Part shown: in pieces, positions 10,168-18,899 of the stretch | How positions within the stretch are numbered: the first letter of the stretch is position 1 | Layout: every line of letters starts with the position of its first letter | Assembly: GCA_003614735.1 (NCBI GenBank) | Contig: KZ992561.1 | Span: 1-31,400, forward strand | DNA: 31,400 nt | DNA from: Thamnocephalis sphaerospora | Lineage: Eukaryota > Zoopagomycota > Zoopagomycetes > Zoopagales > Sigmoideomycetaceae | Reading direction: 5' to 3' | Translations under genes and position numbers: made by a program | Notes under the pieces: model-generated | Database searches by the model: none | The model's input: only the letters and a program-made list of their open reading frames with translations | Told to the model about the DNA's origin: nothing

Positions 10168-11084
10168 GCACTACGGTGTCTGCTCTTGCTGCAACTATTC
10201 CCCGATAGGTGACGTGCGGATAGCGGCACCTGAGGCCGGGTGCTATTTTTCATTCACGTTCTTTGCCCAATGCGGCTGCGTCGCATCATCGCATATGCTC
10301 CCTTTTTACTTTTCCGCCTCTGTGCGTTGGCCTCACCGTTACGCGTTCCTGCCCCACGCCTATCACGACGACTTGCGCACTATTGCACCGCAGCCGCTGC
10401 AACAACCCGCCGTCTTCTCTTTCTTGTTTGTTGCCGTCGCTTTCTACTCGTTGGTTCGTGTTTTATCCGCCGTCACTGCCCATTGCCTCTTTCTTGCTGC
10501 GTGCGCGCCATTCTCCGCTACGGTGCTCCGTCCAGGTTGTTGCTGGCGATCCGATTCCCATTCTAGCGCCGCTTTTGTCTTGGTTTCCGCCGCGCTTCTC
10601 CGTCAGCGGCTTTCTTCCTGGCCTCTTTGTCGTTGCGCTCTTTTCGTCGCCGTGCCTTGTGTCCTTTGTGCACGCTCATCTTACCCTAGGCTGCCTGTGT
10701 TTACTCGTGTCTGATACGGACTTGGCACACTGACGGCCTGCCTGGTCGCCTGGCTATTGTGCTTACGCTCAGACGCCCCCTTCTTACTCCGTGTGTGGGA
10801 GTGTGTGGGAGCGTGCGCGCGTGCTCCTACGCTGCGCTTGTCACCGGTGGAGCTTGTCTTGGCCTAGTCATATTTTGACACCCTGTTGACGCCTTGACTA
10901 TCTCTTACGTTTTGTGTTCTTGCCGTCTTCCCATTGTGGTAACCTCAGTTGCACGTGCGCTTAGCATACTCGCGCGTCTTGCCGGTCACCGCTGGTCTAC
11001 GTTTCAACGACCGCTACACCAGGAGCAACGATAGCGCGTCTCTAGTCGCCACCAGTCCGCCTGTCACCGCATACTCCGCACAGC

Positions 11085-13105
11085 ATGTCCTTTTTCCAGC
11101 CGCCGCAGGTTACCGATCCGACGCAGCAGCCGCCGTCGCAGGTGCAGCCGTCGGTGTACGATCCATCTATGCTGGTGCCGCCTTCGCAGCCGGCTCAGCC
11201 GGTGGCACCATCCTCGGTTCCCGTGTCGCAAAACTCGCCGGCCAGCACGGTGCCAATCTCGCCGAGTCAGTCGGTGCCGGTCGGCGTGGCAGCATTTGCC
11301 GCCATCGAGCCTCAGCGCTCATCGCTCTGGTAAGTGTAGCGCCACGCATACACGCACATCCTACAGCGTGTGAACAGGATATATGCATGCCAGTACCCAA
11401 TGGGACGCGATACAGACTGCCGTGCCAGCGTACTGACGAACGCCGGGTGGGCTGTGCCACGTACGCCACTAGGATGGGTGAACTTGAGCCGTATATGGAC
11501 GAGGCGTTCATCAAGAATGTCTGGCTGCAGCTGGGTGAGACGGTGCAGGTCAAGATGATTCGCGATCGCTATACCGGGTAAGTGTAGTCTTTTACCCAGT
11601 TATGCGTTTCGTGGATACTAATCAGCATTGGCTCTGCTAGCAACAATGCCAACTACTGCTTTGTCGACATGGGCACCAATGAAGGCGCGGCCAATGCACT
11701 GGCACGTTACAATGGTACGCTGATTCCTGGCACTGACAAGGTGTTTCGCCTCAACTGGGCCAGCGGTGGCGGTAATTCGCTGCCACTTGGCACAGGCGGA
11801 CCCAGCACCATGCGCAGCATTTCCACCAGCAGCAGCGACATGGACCGCAGGTAAGGGCGCGCTGACGGCGAGATGCTGTTTTCATGGTAGCGCGGACTAA
11901 CGAGTGTCGGTCCATGGTGCATAGTCCCGAGTTTTCCATCTTTATCGGTGATCTTGCCGCCGAGGTCACGGAGCAGATGCTGCTGGTAAGCAAAGGGTAG
12001 CGACCGTCCAAGGCGCGTGTTGTGCTAACGGGTCATGCTAGTCGCTGTTCCACACCTACTACACGTCGGTCAAGTCGGCCAAGGTGGTCACCGACAGCGT
12101 TACCGGTGCGCCCAAAGGTGCGTGTACGATGAGAGGCGCGCGCACATGCAGCTGGCGGTGCGGCATCTCTGCTAACGCACGCTGCGTCGATCAGGCTACG
12201 GCTTTGTGCGCTTCTTTGACGAAGCGGAGCAGCACCGCGCGCTGCAAGAGATGCAGGGCATGCACTGTGGCAGTCGGCCCATGCGCATCTCCATGGCGAC
12301 GCCCAAGAACCGGCACAACATGCCGTTCGCCATCAATGTGTCCACGCCCGCCAACATGATGCCCTCTGCGCCGATGGCGCCCGTGGCGCCCCTCACCAAC
12401 GGCCAAATCTACAGTATTAACGCAAACGCCTATAATGCTCCCAACGCCATAGCGCCCATGCTCCAGCCGGCGCCGGCGCCTACCATGGAGTACAACCAGT
12501 TCACGGATCCCAACAACACGACTGTGTTTGTCGGCGGACTGACCGGCTACACGACCGAGGATGATCTCCGCAATGCATTCTCAAACGTGGGCGAGGTGAC
12601 GTACGTCAAGATCCCGCCCGGCAAGAACTGCGGCTTTGTCCAGTTTCTGCATCGCGCCTGCGCCGAACAGGCCATCGCCCAGATGAACGGCTGTGTGATC
12701 GGCACGTCGCGTGTCCGGCTGTCCTGGGGTCGGCCGCAGCATGTGCCGCCGGCTGCCGCTGCTGCCGCCACGGCCTTCCCGCGCATGCCTCATGCGTTTG
12801 GCGCGGCGCCCATGGCCATGCCTGGCCTGCAGGCGATGCCTGGCATTACCAGCTACCACGGTTACTATGGCCCGCCGATGATTCCGCAGGTGATCCCCAG
12901 CGTGTTTCCGACGCACCGTCAGGTGATTGCACCGCCACAGCCGCAGCCGCCGCATCAGCACCAGCATCAGCAGATGCAGCAGCTGATGGTGACGCGCGAT
13001 CCGCGCGAACTGCAGCCCGTCACCCAGATGAACGGCCAGTACGTTGGCGAGCGCGAAGACGGCATGCTTTCGCTTGATTTTGCGAACCCTGGTGTGACCG
13101 CTTAA
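11085..13105 (+). CDS. NAM8: Three-RRM RNA-binding protein, Nam8/TIA-1/RBP45 type
   Basis: Six exons: 11085-11329, 11473-11577, 11641-11850, 11925-11985, 12042-12117, 12195-13105, giving about 535 residues. After a Pro/Gln/Ser-rich N-terminus come three RRMs. RRM1 starts near residue 81 (RNP2 LWMGEL, RNP1 NYCFVDMG), RRM2 near 190 (IFIGDL, GYGFVRFF) and RRM3 near 342 (VFVGGL, NCGFVQFL). The LWMGELEPYMDE opening and the spacing fit fungal Nam8/Csx1 and plant RBP45/47 proteins, which act in U1 snRNP-assisted splicing or mRNA stability. The C-terminus is Met/Pro/Gln-rich with low complexity. Which of these family roles applies cannot be decided from sequence alone. The gene is framed by unusually long C/T-rich flanks. 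The first intron (143 nt) is about twice the usual size. Confidence 0.9.
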
Positions 13106-13491
13106 TGGCACGCCCTGCTATTCACATCTGGAGCATTCGCGTGCCGGTGCCGCGCTTTATCTTCCACGCGCCCTGATGAACAGCCCTTCTTCGTGTGCCT
13201 TACTTGTTCAACTTTCAGTTTCGCGCCTTCTCTGTCTCTGCCGCGCTCTTCACTGTCACCGCGACCACTGTCGCCGTACATTGCTGCCTCTTGCTCCGGA
13301 CCGGTTATGGCACGTGCACGCACCGCCGTATCAACAGCCCCAAAGCAGTGCGCATCAATCAGCGACGACGACATTGGCCGCCGTTTGCGTCTGCACACTC
13401 GCACCAGCATTCATTGCACTCTGTCGCCTTGCTCCCATCTCTCTCGCTCTCCTACTCACTCTCTCGCTCTGCTCACCTGCCGTCTATTGAT

Positions 13492-13518
13492 TCATCATCG
13501 TCGTCATCATCATCATCG

Positions 13519-13554
<36 letters not shown>
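13492..13554 (+). repeat. (TCA/TCG)21 trinucleotide repeat
   Basis: 21 consecutive TCN triplets, mostly TCA with a few TCG, lying about 390 nt after the stop codon of the three-RRM gene. Confidence 0.95.
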
Positions 13555-14208
13555 GTTCGCCTTCATTTTCTCCGTTGCACACCCGCGTTCACCGCGTCGT
13601 CTGTGTTGTCCATCGTCCTCTCTTGCTACGCTACTTGGCCGTCGTCGCATTGTGCCTTTCTACGCGTGCGCGCATACGCGCTGCGCGTGTCTCGCCTTGT
13701 CTTCTTTTTAGCGTGCCCGTTGTATCGACGACGCCTTTTCTCTCTCTAAACCGAGCCGCCATTGTTCAGCGGCCGTTCTTTATCTCGGTGCATTTGATCT
13801 ATTCGCCTGGGCCATGTGGCGCTATCCGTTCACCGCTTCCATCTTCCTTCCTTTGCCCTTGGTGGCCAGTTTATCCACCCGACTCGGTTGTTCTGACACG
13901 TGGCCCGATCCAGCACCTTGGATACCACGGCCTGTTTGCTTGCTTCCTCTCCTCTAGTACCGTACTATTTGCCATTTGATCGCCAGCTTTCACATTTGCA
14001 TCCTTTCCGTTCTCTTTCCAATCATCCCCCTCTCTCCTCCCTCTCCTTCTCCCATTTCTTTTCTCTCTCTCTCTCTTTCATCCTTACCGCTATAACGCCG
14101 ACCCTTCCCCCAGCATGCCCTGTCTATCGCATCGCCATCGTGCGCCCAACGACGTCGCAAACCCTGCAGCCACCAGCAAAGTGAAGCGAGTGCTTCTTGT
14201 GCAAAAGG

Positions 14209-14214
14209 AATAAA
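14209..14214 (+). terminator. Possible poly(A) signal of the three-RRM gene
   Basis: AATAAA at the point where the C/T-rich region ends, followed by mixed-composition DNA leading into the 3' end of the convergent Rce1 gene. Confidence 0.45.
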
Positions 14215-14377
14215 CGCATCAGCACCGATAAAGCGTGTGCATGCAAAAACATTGATACATGTCTGCTCCGTATGCGACCAAATGTACCAACATTGATTGA
14301 TCGGAAATGTCTACTGCTGCAACTGTCGCAGGCCTGCCCAGTACCAGCGCCAACACATGCTAAACGACAGTGCTCTA

Positions 14378-15714
14378 TTATGCTACCACAGTCCAGTAGA
14401 CGGAATCGTAGATGGTCGGATCGAGAAGAGTTGTGTAGGTGAGCACAAACAGTGCAATGCCGAGTAGGTAAACGCTCAGCATGCCTGCAGACAAGCTGTT
14501 AGCACCGGTGCCTCGACTGATTGATACGCCATCACTTGCCTATACGTAAGCGGCCCGACTCGGTGAAAAGCTGCCCAATGTCGGGCAGTCCCATGATGTT
14601 ACAGAATGCATGCGATAAGATGGCACCCAGGACATGTCCTAACCGCAAGATAAACCGCTGTCAGCGGTAAACGCATTATACTGCTGCAATCATCTGACGT
14701 ACCAGTGCGTAGAAACAGCATCATGGTGTAGGAGCCAAACACCGCGCAATAGAAGAGCTGGAATGCTGGTGATTCACGTCAACCACCAAATTAGCTGTCG
14801 TCTAAATGTCGCGATGGCATTTATACGCCATCTACCTGTCTGTGCGAGTGCCACGCGCAATGCATTGGGCCGATGACGGTTGCGCGCGTACATCTCCCAT
14901 GCATGGTGCGCATGGGCTGCATCATGATGAAAAGCTGTTTGTCAGCCACGACCATTTTGTCGGCGCGACACGGCATAGCACTTGCCTAGACCAAAAATGA
15001 GCGAGGAGGACAGCACAGCCGCAGTGGTCGACATGTGTGTTTGGGCAAGCAGCGCGCCTAGACAGGCACGAAAGACAATCTCCTCGGATATGGGGCCCTG
15101 ATGTTTCCATGATGCGTGAGCTCGCCAAGAATGCAATACAGATAGATGACCATATTGTTCCAGTGCTTACCACAACATAGTTGCGAAGGCTAATGAGATG
15201 CTGTGTGGTATCGGCATTGCTAAAGTCAAGCAGTCGAATGGTTGTCTTTAGCTCGCCAGTCTGCCATTCAGAGACCAAAGGTCCGAGAAACAGCAGCATT
15301 GTATGCAGTAGCGGCAATAGTGTCGCCGCCAACACCTGGCGCGCACTTGTCCAGCCTACACCTAGCAGACGCAGCATGGCAGCCATGCTTGCACTCCATG
15401 ACTGGCCAGCCATGCCAATGACTATGAGTGCGCGTGATACCAATATGCGGCTCCGCCACGATATCACCCACTGTTACATGGCCTAATAGGCCGTGCTGCG
15501 CAAACAGCGCCCAGAGCATTATCGGCAGCAGAACCGTAACCACGCTGGCAGCACGTAGTCGGTCGACAATCACTTCGGGATGGTTGCGATTCCACTGGCA
15601 GCGTACAAGACGCCGATTGCCAATGGCATAGAGACTGCCAACGTACAGACAGCCAATGCCGACGCTTGCCGCGACCGCCTCGCCGGCGCCAATGAAGCTG
15701 TTGGGTGGCAGCAT
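14378..15714 (-). CDS. RCE1: CAAX prenyl protease 2 (Rce1), ER membrane endopeptidase
   Basis: Seven exons on the minus strand: 15714-15478, 15401-15171, 15097-14986, 14916-14836, 14765-14703, 14638-14540, 14484-14378 (TAA), giving about 309 residues, close to yeast Rce1. It removes the last three residues of prenylated CAAX proteins such as Ras at the ER. The catalytic motifs are complete: EEIVFR (Glu161, Glu162, Arg166), FGLAHAHH (His195, His198) and HAFCN (His251, Asn255). LLPLLHTMLLFLGPL and AFQLFYCAVFGSYTMMLFLRTG are typical membrane segments, and the end LLDPTIYDS matches the family. Two introns begin with GC (AG|GCAAGT). The ATG at 15714 was chosen; an upstream in-frame ATG at 15858 would overlap the Gos1 start and adds no family sequence. 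The gene is divergent from Gos1. Confidence 0.95.
14485..14539 (-). other. GC-AG intron (Rce1 last intron)
   Basis: 55 nt, donor ATAG|GCAAGTG, GCTAACAG branch site, acceptor CTGCAG. A weak GT donor (GTATAG) six bases upstream would also keep the frame and would remove two residues, so the GC donor is the stronger but not the only reading. Confidence 0.65.
14917..14985 (-). other. GC-AG intron (Rce1 intron 3)
   Basis: 69 nt, donor CTAG|GCAAGTG, branch site GCTGACA, acceptor ATGCAG. Only this donor joins the exons into the conserved FGLAHAHH metal/catalytic motif. The nearest GT (GTCTAG) would delete Gly-Leu from that motif. Confidence 0.85.
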
Positions 15715-15848
15715 ATTTGGAGCGCAACAGGCAGCGTGGCTGGATGTCGAGCACGCTTGGCACCACCACGAGAAAGAAAGAGGAAAGTGTAGCGGGCGGA
15801 CGTGGCGGCGTGGCGGCGTGGCTGCGTTTTGTTCTCCTGCCACGCACC
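15715..15848. promoter_or_regulatory. Shared divergent promoter Rce1 / Gos1
   Basis: 134 nt between the two start codons. It contains a GGCGGCGTGGC direct repeat near 15800 and a purine-rich GAGAAAGAAAGAGGAAAG tract near 15770-15787. I see no TATA box. Co-regulation is inferred from layout only. Confidence 0.55.
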
Positions 15849-16784
15849 ATGTCCTCATTCACCGTACTCAAGAAACGCTGCTGGACCACCGAACGCACGC
15901 TCACAACTCGGCTTGAGCAGCTGCGTAATGATGCCGAGGCAGGCCGACAAGTGGCGCAGCTGGAGCATGACACACACGACCTGCTGTCGCAGGTGAGTCG
16001 CAGCAGGCGGGCGTAGCTGGTGGCTACGCTGAACTGACGCGCACAATTCAGTACGCGCAGGACATTGAGGCACTTGCACAGGCTGCCGCCAAAGAAGAAG
16101 GTGGTAGCGCGCTATTCCGCACGTCCTATGTACAGCGTCAGCGCGAGGCGCTGCAGGAAGCGCGCGGCAAATTCACCGCAATGCAGGTGAGCTGTTAGCG
16201 ACAGTCGCACAGAAGGAGTATGCCTAACGCGTGTCATGCAGACAGCGCGCCGACATCGAGAACGAGACGAACTGCTGGAGGATACGCCGCGTCAAGCTCG
16301 GTGTGTATCCTGCGCACTATGCCTAGTCAATGCCCATGGCTGATGCTTGTAGCGTGCCCAATTGCGATAGACATTACGCTAATGCGACCGACTACTGGCT
16401 GGACGAGCGCGCACAACTCGACCGGTCTAATCAAGCGACAGACTCACTCATCCAGTGCGTATGGTGTCAATGGGCGGTGGGGACGTCTGCAGATCGCTAA
16501 TGTGGCCAAACAGGAGAGCCGCCGACTTTCAGCTGGAGCTCGAGGATCAGCGACAATCCATTTCTCGCTCTACTGGCACCGTACGCACGCTGATCAGTGA
16601 GTACCGTCACGAGAAAGGCCGTGCCTCTCTGCCCTGTGTGCTCACGCTGTACATAGACACGGTGCCAGGACTGAATACGCTCATGGGCCGCATTGCTACG
16701 CGGCGGCGACGCGACATGTACATTATGGTGGCCGTCATCTCGCTGTGCTCCATTCTGCTTCTGCTCTACATGATGCATCGGTAG
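15849..16784 (+). CDS. GOS1: Golgi Qb-SNARE Gos1 (GOS28/GOSR1)
   Basis: Six exons: 15849-15992, 16052-16186, 16242-16300, 16371-16454, 16514-16596, 16657-16784, giving about 210 residues (yeast Gos1 is slightly longer). The N-terminal helices lead to the SNARE motif, with DYWLDERAQLDRSNQATDSL, the zero-layer glutamine in LEDQRQSI, and VPGLNTLMGRI, followed by a basic RRRRD and a single C-terminal membrane anchor (YIMVAVISLCSILLLLYMM). Gos1 works in intra-Golgi and ER-Golgi retrograde fusion with Sed5, Ykt6 and Sft1 (family knowledge). The donor at 16455 (GTGCGT) was chosen because it gives the same residue spacing between the DSL and QR landmarks as other GOS28 proteins. Confidence 0.93.
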
Positions 16785-16943
16785 ACAGCATGCCTACTGA
16801 AATGGCTGTGATGCATTGGTAGACTGTCCACTGGAATAGAGGCATTTTTAACCCTGTGACGCAGCCTGCATGTGCGTGTGTGTTACTCTTGGTCACTTGC
16901 CTACTGTCCTTTTATCAAGCGTTTGCTTCCTTCCACTGTCGCC

Positions 16944-18761
16944 ATGAGCAGCCAGACATCCAGTGCAGCGCCCAGCGCACCACATGCACCAGGTGCTGAT
17001 GCGGCCAATTGGTCACAGGGCAATGAAGTGCGCTTCCATGCAGAAATGCAAAAGTGGATCTACACTGACGCCAAAGACGGCATCGAATACGAGTATGACG
17101 AGGACAAAAAGGCCTGGTAAGCAGATGGCAGCCGCAGCCGCAACAGTCTTGGTCGGCGCACACTTACATGCTTCTGTATGTCACTGTCACAGGTTCCCTA
17201 TGGTAGGTGGCGTGAGGCCAGCGACAGCGGCAAGGCCTACTGCTGACAGGCCAGTGTGCAACAACAGTGGAATGAATCGCTCGTGTCTGCGCAACAAAGC
17301 GCCTATGAGAATCAGCAGGTATGCGGCGGCGTAGTGTCGCTCGCTCGGGCCGCACACGGTACGACGAGCAGGAAGTAATGGGCGCTTTGCACAGCAAGCA
17401 AACGACGCGCCAGTAGCCAGCAGCGAAAAGCGAGCGAGCGAGAGCCAGGTGCCAGCAGAGGCGCCTCGTAAAAAGGTAGCGTGATACCTGTACGCCGGCA
17501 CGTTGCCGGCAAAGCCTAACGCACTGCTCTACGACTGGCTAGCGGAAAGGCAACGCTGGAAAGGAGGAGAAGGTGGTGCGCCCGGCTGGCAACACCTCCG
17601 TCTACGTGACCGGTTTGCCGGCCGATGTGGAGCTGGATGAGCTGGTCGAGTTTTTTGCAAAGTGTGGCGTGCTCATGGACGATATCGCCACCGGTAAGCA
17701 TGAATGTGGCAAGTGAATGTGCAGGCCAAGATGGCTCACGCCACGGTGGCATCGTGAATAGGCGGTCCCAAGATCAAAATCTATCGCAGTGCAGATGGAC
17801 AGGCCAAGGGCGATGCGCTCGTCACTTACTACCGGCCCGAGTCTGTGACACTTGCCGTGGATCTTCTAGATGGCACCGCGTTGCGCGCAGATCAAGCGGG
17901 TCTGGTACGCGTGGAAGAGGTAGGCCTACACATTGGGCAAGGTCCTGCAAATGATACGCTTGTCTGATGACACATGCGATAGGCGGTGTTTGAGAAGACC
18001 AAGCCGGAAGGCGAGCAGTCTGGCCAGAGCCGACCCAAGGTGGACAAGAAGCAGGCGCAGCGGCAGCTGAAGCAGATGGAAAAGTATGTTGTCTGTGTGT
18101 GGTTGCTTGGCCTCTGTCGCAGCATTAACAGTATATAATGCACTTAGGAAACTCAACTGGGAGGAGGTTACTGTCAAGGACAAGTCGCATCGATTCCGCA
18201 AAATTGTCGTGCTCAAACACATGTTTACGCCGAAAGAGATTGATGTGAGTGCGCACATGGACAAACGCATGCTGCGTACGAAATGGCAGCGACTAAGATG
18301 GCTGCATGCACACTATAGGAAGATCCCACTTTGCTGCTAGATCTCAAGGGCGACATCCGTCAAGAGGCGGAAAAGCTCGGCGAGGTAACCAATGTTATCC
18401 TTTACGACGTGAGTATGCCGGTTTGGTCGGCCGCAGCGCCAGCTGTCAGCTGCTAATACGGCAACGCATGCGCTTTTCTGGACAGAAATCGCCCGAAGGC
18501 GTGTGCACGGTGCGGTTCAAAGATGAAGAACACGCAGCCGCGTGTGTCAAGGTGCGTACTGGTGGCCAGGCTGGTACAAGTATGCAGTATACGGTCAGCT
18601 AACGTATGCACCTGCGTGCACAGTTGATGAACGGTCGCTTCTTTGGCGGCCAACAAGTTGAGGCGCATATCCATGACGGAAAGGAAAAGTACGAGCGGTC
18701 CAGCAACAAGGAAGAAGATGCGGCCTCGGCTAGCTACGAAAAGTGGCTAGAACAGGAGTGA
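16944..18761 (+). CDS. CUS2: Tat-SF1 / Cus2-type U2 snRNP splicing factor
   Basis: Eleven exons: 16944-17116, 17193-17202, 17250-17318, 17395-17475, 17543-17693, 17762-17919, 17983-18083, 18148-18244, 18319-18408, 18486-18551, 18624-18761, giving about 377 residues. The N-terminal EYEYDEDKKAWFPM region is the Tat-SF1 signature. A first RRM begins near residue 128 (TSVYVTGLP). A second, degenerate RRM (KIVVLKHMF to GRFFGGQQVEA) carries the R-x-F loop of U2AF-homology motifs, which bind the tryptophan motifs of SF3b1. Cus2 helps U2 snRNA folding and prespliceosome formation (family knowledge). Exon 2 is only 10 nt but encodes the conserved FPM. The upstream in-frame ATG near 16872 adds non-family sequence, so ATG 16944 (GCCATGA) was used. 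Confidence 0.92.
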
Positions 18762-18899
18762 CGGAGCCACAGATACGCCCAGTACGCTGCAAGAAAACTA
18801 CCCGGACTGACAGACCAGCAGACGAAAGGCATGACGACGCGACATTTACTACACACGGAACGATGGAGGCAGTGACGGCAGCGCTGGAATAGTGATACA

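Larger units (their letters stand above)
7555..11084. other. Long non-coding stretch upstream of the RNA-binding-protein gene
   Basis: 3.5 kb without a gene I can support. From 7555 to about 8900 the base composition is mixed and the open frames overlap on both strands without recognisable protein. From about 8950 to 10750 the + strand is strongly pyrimidine-rich: 47 of 60 bases in 9061-9120 and 49 of 60 in 9241-9300 are C or T. Branch-like GCTAAC motifs, frequent within genes here, are almost absent. The best reading is a Tif32 3' region followed by the promoter and a long leader of the gene at 11085. Donor-like GTACGT and GTAAGC sites (9583, 9925) leave room for leader introns. Confidence 0.6.
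13106..14377 (+). other. Pyrimidine-rich region, probably 3' UTR of the three-RRM gene
   Basis: 1.27 kb between the convergent three-RRM and Rce1 genes. The + strand is very C/T-rich up to about 14150 (51 of 60 bases in 14041-14100 are C or T) and then becomes mixed. An AATAAA at 14209 closes the C/T-rich part, so a 3' UTR of about 1.1 kb is the simplest reading. The frames that stay open here, including one with poly-serine from the TCA repeat, have no recognisable protein and lack conserved motifs. Confidence 0.55.

Noticed and set aside
13195-13749. 184-residue + frame with poly-serine
   Set aside because: The poly-serine is the TCA repeat; the rest has no recognisable protein and lies after the stop codon of the three-RRM gene.
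15715-15858. Upstream ATG of Rce1 at 15858
   Set aside because: It would add 48 non-family residues and overlap the divergent Gos1 start; ATG 15714 is directly before the first membrane region.
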